Below are positions 17,622 through 25,710 of a stretch of DNA of 64,000 bases, in pieces (position 1 is the stretch's first letter; the number at the start of each line of letters is the position of its first letter). The stretch comes from Neorhizobium tomejilense (GTDB taxonomy: Bacteria > Pseudomonadota > Alphaproteobacteria > Rhizobiales > Rhizobiaceae): the NCBI GenBank assembly GCA_002968845.1, contig PVBG01000002.1, positions 1 to 64,000 of the forward strand, read 5' to 3'. The notes beneath the pieces were generated by a model. That model saw only the letters and a list, made by a program, of their open reading frames with translations. It had not been told where the DNA came from and did not search any database. A program made the translations under genes and the position numbers.

Positions 17622-18563
17622 TCAGAGCCGGGCGACCCGCTCCGTCAGCAACTCAAAAAAGCCGTCGGCATCGACATGGCGCATCACCTTGGCATTCGGC
17701 TTGCGACCGGAGACGTGCCACCAGTCAACCACCGTCATGCCGACCGTCAGGGCCGACTGCGTCTCGATCTCGACGTTGCAGTCGCGCCCGGAAAACAGTT
17801 CGGGCTTGATGAGGTAGGCTATGACCGTGGGATCGTGCAGCGGGCCGCCATCGGAGCCGTATTTTTCGATGTCGAAGCGCTCGAAGAAGGCGAGCCACGC
17901 GACCAGGACCTCCGCCGGACGGGTGCCGAGCGCGGCGATCTTTTCGACGCGGGCTTTGGTCGTCAGCAATTGGTGGGTGACGTCGAGCGGCATCATGACG
18001 ATCGGCATGCCCGAGGCGAACACGGTCTTTGCCGCTTCGGGATCGACATAAATGTTGAATTCGGCAGCCGGCGTGATGTTGCCACCCTCGAAAAAGCCGC
18101 CGCCCATCATCACCAGTTCCTTCGCGCGCCCCGCGATGTCCGGCGCTTTCTCAAGAGCGAGCGCGATGTTGGTGAGCGGCCCGAGCGTGCAGAGCGTTAC
18201 CGTTCCGGCAGGCTCGGTGCGCAACGTGTCGACGATGAAGTCGACAGCATGGATATCCTTCACCGGCATGGTCGGTTCGGGCAGCTCGATACCGTCGAAG
18301 CCGGTCCTGCCGTGCACGTGCTCGGCGGTGACCTGCGGGCGCATGGTTGGCTTCAGCGCGCCCTCGTAAACCGGTGCATCCGGCCTGCCACAGAGTTCGC
18401 AGACGATCCGGAGGTTGCGGCTGGTGTAGGAAAGCGGCACGTTTCCGGCGACCGCGCAGAGACCAAGCACCTCGATCTCGTCGGGGCTTGCAAAGGCAAG
18501 CATGATCGCCGCGGCATCGTCCTGACCAGGGTCGGTATCGATGATAATCTTCCTGCGCTGCAT
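17622..18563 (-). CDS. Inosine/uridine-preferring nucleoside hydrolase family protein
   Basis: Nucleoside hydrolases cleave the N-glycosidic bond of nucleosides to base and ribose. The 313-residue protein begins with the family calcium site IIIDTDPGQDDAAA (Asp cluster at residues 9-15). It has LGPLTNIALALE and the C-terminal HDPTVIAYLI segment, whose His-Asp is also conserved in the family. The start at 18563 has AAGGAG five bases upstream. A ribokinase lies nearby and could use the ribose released, but they are not in an operon. The substrate specificity (purine, pyrimidine or broad) cannot be settled from sequence. Confidence 0.92.
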   Translation of the reverse strand: MQRRKIIIDTDPGQDDAAAIMLAFASPDEIEVLGLCAVAGNVPLSYTSRNLRIVCELCGRPDAPVYEGALKPTMRPQVTAEHVHGRTGFDGIELPEPTMPVKDIHAVDFIVDTLRTEPAGTVTLCTLGPLTNIALALEKAPDIAGRAKELVMMGGGFFEGGNITPAAEFNIYVDPEAAKTVFASGMPIVMMPLDVTHQLLTTKARVEKIAALGTRPAEVLVAWLAFFERFDIEKYGSDGGPLHDPTVIAYLIKPELFSGRDCNVEIETQSALTVGMTVVDWWHVSGRKPNAKVMRHVDADGFFELLTERVARL

Positions 18564-18664
18564 GAATGCTCCTTTTTTCCGGGTAGTGGTCCACAAGCCG
18601 ACATTCTGTCAAGTGCCGCATGACCGGCATGGGGCAGCCGTGTCCATCAGCCCCAGCGCTCATC

Positions 18665-18694
18665 CTTGCGGTCGCCGTCGTAACCTCCCATATA
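18665..18694 (+). promoter_or_regulatory. Candidate heat-shock (sigma-32 type) promoter of the small heat-shock gene
   Basis: CTTGCG (18665-18670) and CCCATATA (18687-18694) resemble the sigma-32 elements CTTGAA and CCCCATNT at an acceptable spacing. The same bases also fit a weak sigma-70 promoter (TTGCGG, 17 bases, CATATA). The start point would lie near 18700, giving a leader of about 58 bases. Confidence 0.5.
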
Positions 18695-18702
18695 ACGAAC
18701 GA

Positions 18703-18757
18703 GTTGGCGGGCCGCCCGGCGGGCGCCAACATAGTCGCTTGTTGCAAGGACTGTCCG
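18703..18757 (+). promoter_or_regulatory. ROSE-like RNA thermometer in the leader of the small heat-shock gene
   Basis: The leader can fold into two hairpins. The first pairs GTTGGC (18703-18708) with GCCAAC (18725-18730). The second is AGTC-g-CTTG (18733-18741), loop TTG, and CAAGGACT (18745-18752). This eight-pair stem with one bulged G (18737) buries the AAGGA ribosome site. The anti-ribosome-site strand contains TCGCT, matching the U-Y-G-C-U core of ROSE elements that melt at heat shock in rhizobial small heat-shock genes. The spacing of seven bases to the ATG is right for the masked site. Confidence 0.75.
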
Positions 18758-19186
18758 ATGAGCCGAATGACGCCGTTTGCGAGCCCCCTGCTTCTGGGCT
18801 TCGACGCCATGGAAAAGACGCTCGAACGCCTTGCGAAGGCGAACGACGGTTATCCTCCCTATAATATCGAACGCATCCGCGCTGACGCTTCCGGTGCTCC
18901 TGAACGGCTGCGAATCACGCTGGCCGTCGCCGGATTTTCCGAAGCCGAGCTCGAGGTGACGACGGAAGAAAACCACCTCGTCATCCGCGGACGCCAGACG
19001 GAGCAGGGTGAGCGCGACTATCTTTACCGCGGCATTGCTGCCCGGCAGTTCCAGCGCATGTTCGTGCTGGCCGATGGAATGCAGGTTTCCGGCGCCTCGC
19101 TCAAGAACGGCTTGCTGTCGGTCGACCTTATCCGCCCCGAGCCCGCACGCATGGTGCGAAAAATTAACATTTCCGTCTCAGAGTAG
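18758..19186 (+). CDS. Small heat-shock protein (Hsp20/IbpA class A)
   Basis: This 142-residue alpha-crystallin-domain protein begins MSRMTPFASPLLLGFDAMEK and has the class-A entry motif YNIER near residue 30. The crystallin domain includes ARQFQRMFVLADGMQV and the LKNGLLSVDL turn. The C-terminal INISV provides an I-x-I-type oligomerisation motif. Such chaperones are ATP-independent holdases that bind unfolding proteins for later refolding by DnaK. The ATG at 18758 is supported by AAGGA seven bases upstream, which is sequestered in the ROSE-like hairpin. The DUF1150 gene follows 44 bases later and is probably co-transcribed. Confidence 0.94.
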   Translation: MSRMTPFASPLLLGFDAMEKTLERLAKANDGYPPYNIERIRADASGAPERLRITLAVAGFSEAELEVTTEENHLVIRGRQTEQGERDYLYRGIAARQFQRMFVLADGMQVSGASLKNGLLSVDLIRPEPARMVRKINISVSE

Positions 19187-19230
19187 GTCAATGGCGCTAA
19201 TGCCATTGCCCCTCAATGCTGGAGGCTGGA

Positions 19231-19488
19231 ATGCTCCTGAAAGAAGCGAATACGCGTTTGACGCAGTCCGAACTTGCTCATCTGGGCGCCGGAGAGGTCG
19301 GATACATTCGCAAGATGCGGTCGGAAGAAGTGTCCCGCTGCTTCCCTGAAGCCCCGGATATCGATCCCAGTCTCGATCTTTGGGCCCTATTCGGCGCAGA
19401 TGGCACGCCGATTCTTCTCACCGACAATCGCTCCAGCACCTTCTTCAAGGCTGCTGAAGACGACCTGAAGACCGTCAGCCTGCACTGA
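19231..19488 (+). CDS. DUF1150 family protein
   Basis: This small acidic protein of about 85 residues matches the DUF1150 pattern: LTQSELAHLGAGEVGYIRKM near the N-terminus and WALFGADGTPILLTDNR with a conserved Asp-Gly near the C-terminus. DUF1150 genes follow small heat-shock genes in many alphaproteobacteria, so a role with the sHSP is likely but unproved. GGAGG lies six bases before the ATG at 19231; an in-frame ATG at 19216 lacks a good site. There is no signal peptide or membrane segment. It converges with trmB, four bases away. Confidence 0.88.
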   Translation: MLLKEANTRLTQSELAHLGAGEVGYIRKMRSEEVSRCFPEAPDIDPSLDLWALFGADGTPILLTDNRSSTFFKAAEDDLKTVSLH

Positions 19489-19492
19489 CTTT

Positions 19493-20194
19493 TCAGGCTT
19501 TCCTGAACGTCAGATAGGCCGAGGAACGACCTTCTCGGCGGGCCTTGTTCTCGTATCGCGTACCCGGCCAGCCGGCGAAGGGCGTCAGCCAGTCGGAAGC
19601 TTGCTCCGCCTGCCATTGGAAACCGCCATGGTCGCGGCAATGAGTCAGCGTCCAGTTGACATAGGTGTCGATGTCGGATGCGAACAGGAACAGACCGCCC
19701 GGCTTCAACACGCGGTGGAAGCGGTCGAGATTGACCTCGGACACAAACCGCCTTTTCCAATGTTTCCGCTTCGGCCACGGGTCCGGATAGAGCAGGTCGA
19801 TGCGATCGAGCGATGCATCCGGCAGCCAGTCCAGAACCTGCGTGGCGTCGTCGTCATAGACCCGGATATTCTTGAGCCCCAGTTCGTCGACGCGCGACAG
19901 AAGCTTCGCCATGGAATTGACGAAAGGCTCGACGCCGATGAAGCCGGTTTTTAAATTCTCCTGCGCACGGTGGACCAGGTGCTCGCCGCCGCCGAAACCG
20001 ATTTCCAACCGCAGTTCCTCGACCGGTATCGGAAATATCTCCGAAAGCACCGCCGGCGCTGGCGCCTGAAGATCGAGCTTCAGCGCAGGCAGCAATGTCG
20101 CCATCCCCTCCGCCTGGCGTTCGCGGAGCTGCTTGCCCTTGCGGCGCCCGAAGAAGGCTTCGGTGCTGCGGCTCGGGTGCTGCGGTTCGGTCAT
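19493..20194 (-). CDS. trmB: tRNA (guanine-N7-)-methyltransferase
   Basis: TrmB methylates guanine 46 of the tRNA variable loop to m7G using S-adenosylmethionine. The protein has the SAM-binding start [18 protein letters not shown], a D-rich loop ([13 protein letters not shown]) and the signature [18 protein letters not shown], in which PDPWPK is diagnostic. The C-terminus has [25 protein letters not shown] at 20194 gives 233 residues and matches relatives; an in-frame ATG at 20209 is also possible. It lies downstream of metK, which makes its cofactor, but a terminator hairpin separates the two genes. Confidence 0.95.
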   Translation of the reverse strand: MTEPQHPSRSTEAFFGRRKGKQLRERQAEGMATLLPALKLDLQAPAPAVLSEIFPIPVEELRLEIGFGGGEHLVHRAQENLKTGFIGVEPFVNSMAKLLSRVDELGLKNIRVYDDDATQVLDWLPDASLDRIDLLYPDPWPKRKHWKRRFVSEVNLDRFHRVLKPGGLFLFASDIDTYVNWTLTHCRDHGGFQWQAEQASDWLTPFAGWPGTRYENKARREGRSSAYLTFRKA

Positions 20195-20209
20195 AGGCTG
20201 GTCTCTCAT

Positions 20210-20247
20210 GATAAAAGCGGGCGTCTCCGTCAGGAGGCACCCGCTTT
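20210..20247 (-). terminator. Terminator of metK
   Basis: On the minus strand AAAGCGGGTGCCTCC folds back through a TGAC loop onto GGAGACGCCCGCTTT, followed by TATC. The perfect outer eight pairs (AAAGCGGG with CCCGCTTT) and inner pairing make a stable hairpin right after metK and upstream of trmB. The T-run is short, so some read-through to trmB is possible. Confidence 0.7.
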
Positions 20248-20278
20248 ACAGTTTTATGGAGCTATCCGTAAAGGCCGA

Positions 20279-21538
20279 TCAGGCAGCCTTGAGGGTCTCT
20301 TCCTTCAGCGCATCCTTGAGCGGCTTCGCCAGATCGGTCTTCTCCCAGGAGAAGGAGCCGTCGCGGCCAGCCTTGCGGCCGAAGTGGCCGTAAGCGGAAG
20401 TCTTGGCATAGATCGGCTTGTTGAGGTCGAGATGGCGGCGGATACCGGTCGGCGACAGGTCCATGACCTTGCGGATGGCGGCTTCCACCTGGTCTTCCGT
20501 CACGCCCTTGCCCGTGCCGTGCAGGTCGACATAGATCGACAGCGGCTGGGCAATACCGATTGCGTAGGAAATCTGGAGGGTGCAGCGGTCGGCAATGCCG
20601 GCAGCAACGACGTTCTTGGCCAGATAGCGAGCAGCGTAGGCGGCCGAACGGTCGACCTTGGTCGTGTCCTTGCCGGAAAATGCACCGCCGCCGTGGGGAG
20701 CCGCGCCACCGTAGGTGTCGACGATGATCTTGCGGCCGGTAAGGCCTGCGTCACCATCCGGGCCGCCGATGACGAACTTGCCGGTCGGGTTGATGTACCA
20801 CTTGCAATCCTTGGCGATCGGCAGGTCGCCGAGCGCTTCGCGGATATAGGGTTCGACGACCTGGCGAACCTTCTTGGAGTCCCAGCTCTCGTCGAGGTGC
20901 TGGGTGGAAAGAACGATCGAGTCGACCGCGGCCGGCTTGCCGTTTTCGTAACGCACGGTCACCTGGCTCTTGGCGTCCGGGCCGAGCTTGCCGGCGTCAC
21001 CCTCGCCCTTCTTGCGGGCGATTGCGAGAAGCTGCAGGATCTTGTGGGAATAATAGATCGGCGCCGGCATGAGGTCCGGCGTTTCCTTGCAGGCGTAACC
21101 GAACATGATGCCCTGGTCGCCGGCACCTTCGTCGCCCTGCTTGTCGGCAGCACTGTCAACGCCCTGTGCGATATCAGCAGACTGGGAATGCAGCAGCACG
21201 TCGATCTTGGCCGTCTTCCAGTGGAAGCCGTCCTGCTCGTAACCAATGTCGCGGATCGCCTTGCGGGCGGCCGACTTGAACTTCGAGGGATTGATGACGT
21301 CCTTGCCGTCCTTGTCCTTCTTCATCAGGCTCGGCGGCAGGCGGACTTCGCCGGCAATGACGACACGGTTCGTGGTTGCCAGCGTTTCGCAGGCAATGCG
21401 CACGGTCCAGGGATCGACGCCGGTCTTGGCCGCTTCGCGGTACACAAGATCTACAATTTCATCGGAGATACGATCACAAACCTTGTCCGGATGGCCCTCG
21501 GCAACGGACTCGCTGGTGAACAGATAACTTGCGCGCAT
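20279..21538 (-). CDS. metK: S-adenosylmethionine synthase
   Basis: MetK condenses methionine and ATP to S-adenosylmethionine, the main methyl donor. The 419-residue protein has an N-terminal [22 protein letters not shown] (His and Asp binding the phosphates), [19 protein letters not shown] and the lysine loop [39 protein letters not shown] follows. The length is longer than the E. coli enzyme (384), as in other rhizobia. It lies between praR and trmB, has its own leader with a palindromic operator-like site (21610-21631), and ends in a terminator. SAM demand is thus probably sensed at this promoter. Confidence 0.98.
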   Translation of the reverse strand: MRASYLFTSESVAEGHPDKVCDRISDEIVDLVYREAAKTGVDPWTVRIACETLATTNRVVIAGEVRLPPSLMKKDKDGKDVINPSKFKSAARKAIRDIGYEQDGFHWKTAKIDVLLHSQSADIAQGVDSAADKQGDEGAGDQGIMFGYACKETPDLMPAPIYYSHKILQLLAIARKKGEGDAGKLGPDAKSQVTVRYENGKPAAVDSIVLSTQHLDESWDSKKVRQVVEPYIREALGDLPIAKDCKWYINPTGKFVIGGPDGDAGLTGRKIIVDTYGGAAPHGGGAFSGKDTTKVDRSAAYAARYLAKNVVAAGIADRCTLQISYAIGIAQPLSIYVDLHGTGKGVTEDQVEAAIRKVMDLSPTGIRRHLDLNKPIYAKTSAYGHFGRKAGRDGSFSWEKTDLAKPLKDALKEETLKAA

Positions 21539-21609
21539 TACGGGATTCCCCTCAAAGAAACGAACGCACCTGTGTTAGTGATTTCCATCGACAAACACAA
21601 GCGTACAAC

Positions 21610-21631
21610 GACATAAATATATCTTTATGTC
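21610..21631. promoter_or_regulatory. 22-bp palindrome upstream of metK resembling a SahR/SamR operator
   Basis: GACATAAA (21610-21617) and TTTATGTC (21624-21631) form perfect eight-base arms around TATATC, centred about 82 bases upstream of the metK ATG. The CATAAAGATATnTTTATG form matches, as I recall it, the operator of the ArsR-family SAM/SAH-responsive regulators predicted in alphaproteobacteria for methionine-cycle genes. No such regulator is encoded in this window. Confidence 0.65.
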
Positions 21632-21676
21632 TACAAGTCTGACATTCCCGCAACACCCCGATGCTCCGTGCGGGCA

Positions 21677-21702
21677 ACAAAAAAGCGGCCCGGAGGCCGC
21701 TT
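21677..21702 (-). terminator. Terminator of the praR-like gene
   Basis: Read on the minus strand, AAGCGGCC-TCCG-GGCCGCTT is a perfect eight-pair hairpin followed by TTTTGTTG. It separates the regulator gene from metK, which therefore needs its own promoter. Confidence 0.88.
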
Positions 21703-21723
21703 CTGTGCTGATATCAATGAGCC

Positions 21724-22140
21724 TTATTCGACCTCGGCATCCGCTGCCAGGGCCTTTACGAGATCTACCACACGCCGGCGAACTTTCGGGTCCGAAATCT
21801 TCACGAAAGCCCGGTTCAGTTGCAGGCCTTCGGAGGAGGAGAGGAAATCGACCACATAGTTGGAGCTCGAGGCTTCCGCCATGCCGCCCTGACCGCCCTG
21901 ATCGCCCGGCGCATCTTCGAAGAAGAAGGAGACCGGCACGTTGAGAATGCTGGAGATGTTCTGCAGACGGCTTGCGCCGACGCGGTTCGTGCCTTTTTCG
22001 TATTTCTGGATCTGCTGGAACGTAATGCCAAGGCTTTCACCGAGCTTTTCCTGGCTCATTCCGAGCATGGTCCGGCGAAGGCGAATTCGGCTCCCGACGT
22101 GAATATCAATCGGGTTCGGCTTCTTTTTGTTTTCAATCAT
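21724..22140 (-). CDS. praR: XRE-family HTH transcriptional regulator, PraR type
   Basis: The 138-residue protein has a Cro/C1-type HTH in its N-terminal half (IRLRRTMLGMSQEKLGESLGITFQQIQKYEKGTN, recognition helix near FQQIQKYE). The acidic middle includes FFFEDAPGDQGGQGG, and the C-terminal part resembles PraR/PhrR regulators. PraR is known in rhizobia and Azorhizobium as a regulator of biofilm, quorum-sensing and symbiosis genes. Its position between lnt and metK is the conserved one I recall for praR. AGGA lies seven bases upstream of ATG at 22140; an in-frame ATG 30 bases earlier is less likely. The symbol rests on similarity and synteny. Confidence 0.85.
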   Translation of the reverse strand: MIENKKKPNPIDIHVGSRIRLRRTMLGMSQEKLGESLGITFQQIQKYEKGTNRVGASRLQNISSILNVPVSFFFEDAPGDQGGQGGMAEASSSNYVVDFLSSSEGLQLNRAFVKISDPKVRRRVVDLVKALAADAEVE

Positions 22141-22292
22141 AACGGTGTCCTGACGACGTTTGTTGTTCAATCCTCACAACCCGGTCTGCGTGTGGAGATA
22201 CACTTCGTGCGGCTGGTCACAACAGGCTCAACGTTTGAAGCATATGGCGAGACGAAAGGCTGCGACCACTATGCAATTTTAGGGGTTTTTGG

Positions 22293-23894
22293 TCAATTCG
22301 TCCGAAAATTAAAACCAGCGCGCGAGATGGCTGCAATCAACAACATCAGTGCAAGAACCAACCAGAAGTGCTGTTCCCGAGCATTTACATCCCAATGCGG
22401 GATTGAAATACTGCCCAAGGTTGCGTCCATCACGCCTTTTTGATTATAATCCAAGCCTCGGATCAGCCTCCCGAAGGGGTCAACAACCGCTGAAACGCCG
22501 GTATTTGCGCCGCGAATCAGCGGCAGGCCGTTTTCGACGGCGCGGATTCGTGCCTGCTGGAAGTGCTGATACGGCCCCGGCGTCGCTCCGAACCAGCCGT
22601 CATTGGTAACATTTAGAAGCGCGCTCACCCGCTCCACGTCAGGCCCGATCTCGTCCGGGAAGATCGCCTCGTAGCAGATCAACGGATAGAAGGTCCTGCC
22701 CCCCGGCAGCGTCAGCATGGCCCGTACCGGCGCGGCACTGAACCCGCCCGGCATGGCGATGGCATCGGGGATGCCGAGATTACGCAGGAGATCCTCGTAG
22801 GGGACATATTCCCCGAACGGGACGAGATGCAGCTTGTCGGAAGCCGATACGATCTGGCCTTGGCTGTCGATCACATAGATGGAATTGTAAAAACGCGGCG
22901 CGAAGCCCGCGCCTGCATCTTCCGAACGGACCGCACCGGTAATCAGAACCTGGCCATCCTGCAGCACCTCGGCGATGCGGGTCAGCGCATCCGGGTTCTG
23001 GGTCAGAATGAACGGCACGGAGGTCTCCGGCCAGACGATGATGTCCGGCCGCTTGCCACCGTTTTCGGGCGGCAAAGCCGACAACGCAAGATGTTCCTCG
23101 AAGATCGCCGCCCGTTCGGCATCGTCCAGCTTTCGCGCCTGGTCGATGACCGGCTGAACGATGCGGACGACCGGCTGATTGTCGGCGGCAGGAGCCGGCG
23201 CGGCGTCGGCAATCTGCAGACGGTAGGCGCCATAACCCAGATGGGCGGCAAACAGCAGGACGGCGAGCGTCAGTCCGGTCCGCATGCCCTTTCTGGTGCC
23301 GATCAGGGCGGGTGCCGAAAACACGAAGACGGCGACAACCGTCACGCCGAAAATGCCGAGCACGGCTGCGGACTGCATCATCAGCGGCATGGGCATCGCG
23401 CCATATCCGACCGCATTCCAGGGGAAGCCGGTGGCGACGAAGCCGCGAAGCCATTCGGCAAGACCGAAGCCGAAGGCGAGCGAGGCCATCCGCCCGAAAC
23501 CATCCGACCAGAAGATGCGGGCGATCGCCGTCGCGAGACCGTAAAATAGGGCGAGATAGGCAGGCAGGCCAAGAACCGCGAGCGGCAGCGCCCAGGCAAA
23601 TTCATCCGCTTCCACCAGAAGCGCGTTGCCAAGCCACCAGAGGCCGGCGACGAAATAGCCGAAACCGAAGACCCAGCCGATCCAGAAGGCCGACCGGAAC
23701 CGCGCGAACCGTCCCCCATCCGGATTGCCGGTGGAACCGTCCATCAGCCAGACGAGCAGCGTGAAGGAGATGAAAAGTGCTGCGAAAAAGCCGAAGGGCG
23801 GCAGGGCGAGCGCACCGATCGCTCCTGCGAGAAAAGCGACGACGACGCGCGGGAAGCCCCAGAGAAGCATGATCCTGCCCGCCAGCCGCTCCAT
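22293..23894 (-). CDS. lnt: Apolipoprotein N-acyltransferase
   Basis: Lnt adds the third acyl chain to the N-terminal cysteine of lipoproteins in the inner membrane. The 533-residue protein has six or more hydrophobic helices in its first 225 residues, then a periplasmic nitrilase-type domain. The catalytic triad can be placed at Glu290 (VWPETSVPF), Lys354 (KLHLVPFGEY) and Cys407 (LICYEAIFP). A final membrane helix (FWLVLALMLLIAAISRAGF) ends the protein. Together with lspA (49 kb) it covers two of the three lipoprotein maturation steps in this window. It is in the minus-strand run after corC. Confidence 0.97.
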   Translation of the reverse strand: MERLAGRIMLLWGFPRVVVAFLAGAIGALALPPFGFFAALFISFTLLVWLMDGSTGNPDGGRFARFRSAFWIGWVFGFGYFVAGLWWLGNALLVEADEFAWALPLAVLGLPAYLALFYGLATAIARIFWSDGFGRMASLAFGFGLAEWLRGFVATGFPWNAVGYGAMPMPLMMQSAAVLGIFGVTVVAVFVFSAPALIGTRKGMRTGLTLAVLLFAAHLGYGAYRLQIADAAPAPAADNQPVVRIVQPVIDQARKLDDAERAAIFEEHLALSALPPENGGKRPDIIVWPETSVPFILTQNPDALTRIAEVLQDGQVLITGAVRSEDAGAGFAPRFYNSIYVIDSQGQIVSASDKLHLVPFGEYVPYEDLLRNLGIPDAIAMPGGFSAAPVRAMLTLPGGRTFYPLICYEAIFPDEIGPDVERVSALLNVTNDGWFGATPGPYQHFQQARIRAVENGLPLIRGANTGVSAVVDPFGRLIRGLDYNQKGVMDATLGSISIPHWDVNAREQHFWLVLALMLLIAAISRAGFNFRTN

Positions 23895-23985
23895 CTATGT
23901 TCCCTTCCGCCCCCGAATCAGCGGCTGCAGTCTTTCAAAAAATGGCGGGCTTGTCGTGAGGTCAAAGAGGCGGACACCTCAGGGA

Positions 23986-25173
23986 TCATTCAGCCTGGTG
24001 ATTGCGCCGGTCGGCATCCTGAGCGGATGGCGCCGGCAGCAGGGCAGTTGTCGTCGTCTGATCGGTGAGCAGCATTTCGCCCTCCCCTTTCTGACGGCGG
24101 CGCGCGAGCGTTCGCTTGCGCAGGATCCGGACGCGCTTGATGCGGCGAGGATCGGCCTCCAGGATATGGAATTCGAAGCCAGGCACCGCCTGCACCACTT
24201 CGCCACGCACCGGAATACGGCCGAGCGCAGAGAAGATCAGGCCGCCCAGTGTATCGACGTCTTCGAGACGGTCGCGAATGTCGAAGTCAGAACCGATCGC
24301 CTTGGCGATCTCCTCCAGTTCGATACGCGCATCGGCGACGAACACGTCCTCGCTGGTGCGGGAGAACATGACCTCTTCATTGTCATGTTCGTCCTCGACG
24401 TCGCCGATCACCATTTCGACGATATCCTCGTGGGTGACTAGGCCGTCGGTCCCGCCATATTCGTCGATGACGAGCGCGAGCTGGGTGCGGGCGGCCTGCA
24501 TGCTCTGCATGAGGTCGGAGGCGAGCATCGAGGGCGGCACGAACAGGATCTTGCGGATCAGCCCGGCTTCGGCAACCGTCTGCTCGAGATCGACGCGGCC
24601 GAGGTCGAAGGCAGGCCGCGGGGTGCGCACCGTCTTTTCGGCCTTTTCCGGCTTGTCGGTGGCAAGCGGCATCGGCTGGGTGGGTGCGGCGCGCGCACTG
24701 GTGCGGCGTTTGTTGCGCGCCTGCTTGGCCAGATAGGACAGGAGGTCGCGGATATGGACCATGCCGCGCGGGTCGTCGAGCGTGTCGTTATAGACAGGCA
24801 TGCGCGAGCGACCGGTTTCCTCGAAATGGATCATCAGTTCGCCGATCGTCATGGTCATGTCGACCGCCTCAATGTCGGCGCGCGGCACCATGATGTCTTC
24901 GACGCGGATCTCGCGGAACCGGAGAATGTTGTGCAGCATCGCCCGTTCCTCGGGCGAGAAGGCATTGCTGATATTGGTGTCGGTCATCAGCGCATCGGCG
25001 AGGTCCTCGCGGAGCTTCTCGCCCTGCGACGGCCTGAGTAGCCTCACGGCGCGCGACCAGAAAGAGCTTTGGTGTTTTTGGGCTTCCGCTCGAGACGGAC
25101 TACTGCCCTCTTCCGAGGAACTCGAGTCGGCGTCCTTGCCCTCACGGGTCGGGTTTGTCGAAAAGTCGTTCAT
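23986..25173 (-). CDS. HlyC/CorC (TlyC) family CBS-domain protein
   Basis: This 395-residue protein has tandem CBS domains (about residues 95-290, starting RVEDIMVPRADIEAVD and later MRKILFVPPS-like LIRKILFVPPSMLASDLMQSMQ) and ALVIDEYGGTDGLVTHEDIVEMVIGDVEDEHD. A C-terminal CorC/HlyC transporter-associated domain with the VDTLGGLIFSALGRIPVRGE motif follows. There is no membrane domain, so it is the soluble CorC-like type, linked to magnesium or cobalt homeostasis. The old hemolysin name is misleading. It lies ten bases from ybeY, as in the E. coli ybeZ-ybeY-ybeX-lnt cluster, which is strong context. Confidence 0.92.
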   Translation of the reverse strand: MNDFSTNPTREGKDADSSSSEEGSSPSRAEAQKHQSSFWSRAVRLLRPSQGEKLREDLADALMTDTNISNAFSPEERAMLHNILRFREIRVEDIMVPRADIEAVDMTMTIGELMIHFEETGRSRMPVYNDTLDDPRGMVHIRDLLSYLAKQARNKRRTSARAAPTQPMPLATDKPEKAEKTVRTPRPAFDLGRVDLEQTVAEAGLIRKILFVPPSMLASDLMQSMQAARTQLALVIDEYGGTDGLVTHEDIVEMVIGDVEDEHDNEEVMFSRTSEDVFVADARIELEEIAKAIGSDFDIRDRLEDVDTLGGLIFSALGRIPVRGEVVQAVPGFEFHILEADPRRIKRVRILRKRTLARRRQKGEGEMLLTDQTTTTALLPAPSAQDADRRNHQAE

Positions 25174-25182
25174 TGGTCCAGA

Positions 25183-25692
25183 CTATACTATCGGGTCTTG
25201 CCCCGCATAGGGGTCAGATAGGCCAAGGATGGCCAAAATGCGAGTCTCCAACGCTTCCATTCTTTCCGCTTCGTCCGTTTGCATATGGTCGTAGCCGAAC
25301 AGATGCAGAAAACCGTGGACGAGCAGATGGGTCAGATGATCCTCGAAACTTTTATCGAGATCAACCGCTTCCCGCTCAACCGTCTCGCGAGCGATGACGA
25401 TATCGCCGAGCATCGGGCCCGGCATCTTGCCCGGTTCGAGCGGAAAAGCCGGGAAAGACAGCACGTTGGTCGGCTTGTCCTTGCCGCGCCATTCGGCGTT
25501 GATTTCCTTGATCGCCGCATCGTCGGTAAAGACCAGCGACAATTCCGGGGCGGTTTTCGGGAATGGCTGCTTTTCCTGGCCCGCCAGGAATTCGGCAGCC
25601 GCCCCAAGCGTTTTTTCGCTCAGGGCCAAAAGGGCAGGCTCTTCGGGCCAGCCCTCGTCTTCAATGCTGATCTGTATGTCGAGTTGGGGCAT
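25183..25692 (-). CDS. ybeY: Endoribonuclease YbeY (rRNA maturation factor)
   Basis: YbeY is a zinc endoribonuclease that processes rRNA and works in ribosome quality control and sRNA regulation. The 169-residue protein ends in the diagnostic H-x3-H-x5-H zinc motif [14 protein letters not shown], and has [11 protein letters not shown] and GDIVIA segments. It is part of the conserved order phoH-ybeY-corC-lnt, with ten bases to corC and 18 to phoH. In S. meliloti, the homolog has been studied for small-RNA effects; that is recalled, not shown here. Confidence 0.97.
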   Translation of the reverse strand: MPQLDIQISIEDEGWPEEPALLALSEKTLGAAAEFLAGQEKQPFPKTAPELSLVFTDDAAIKEINAEWRGKDKPTNVLSFPAFPLEPGKMPGPMLGDIVIARETVEREAVDLDKSFEDHLTHLLVHGFLHLFGYDHMQTDEAERMEALETRILAILGLSDPYAGQDPIV

Positions 25693-25710
25693 AAGGTTTG
25701 GAGCCGACCG

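Noticed and set aside
21539..21640. A SAM riboswitch upstream of metK
   Set aside because: I could not find SAM-II, SAM-V or SAM/SAH motif features. The strong DNA palindrome suggests a protein operator instead.
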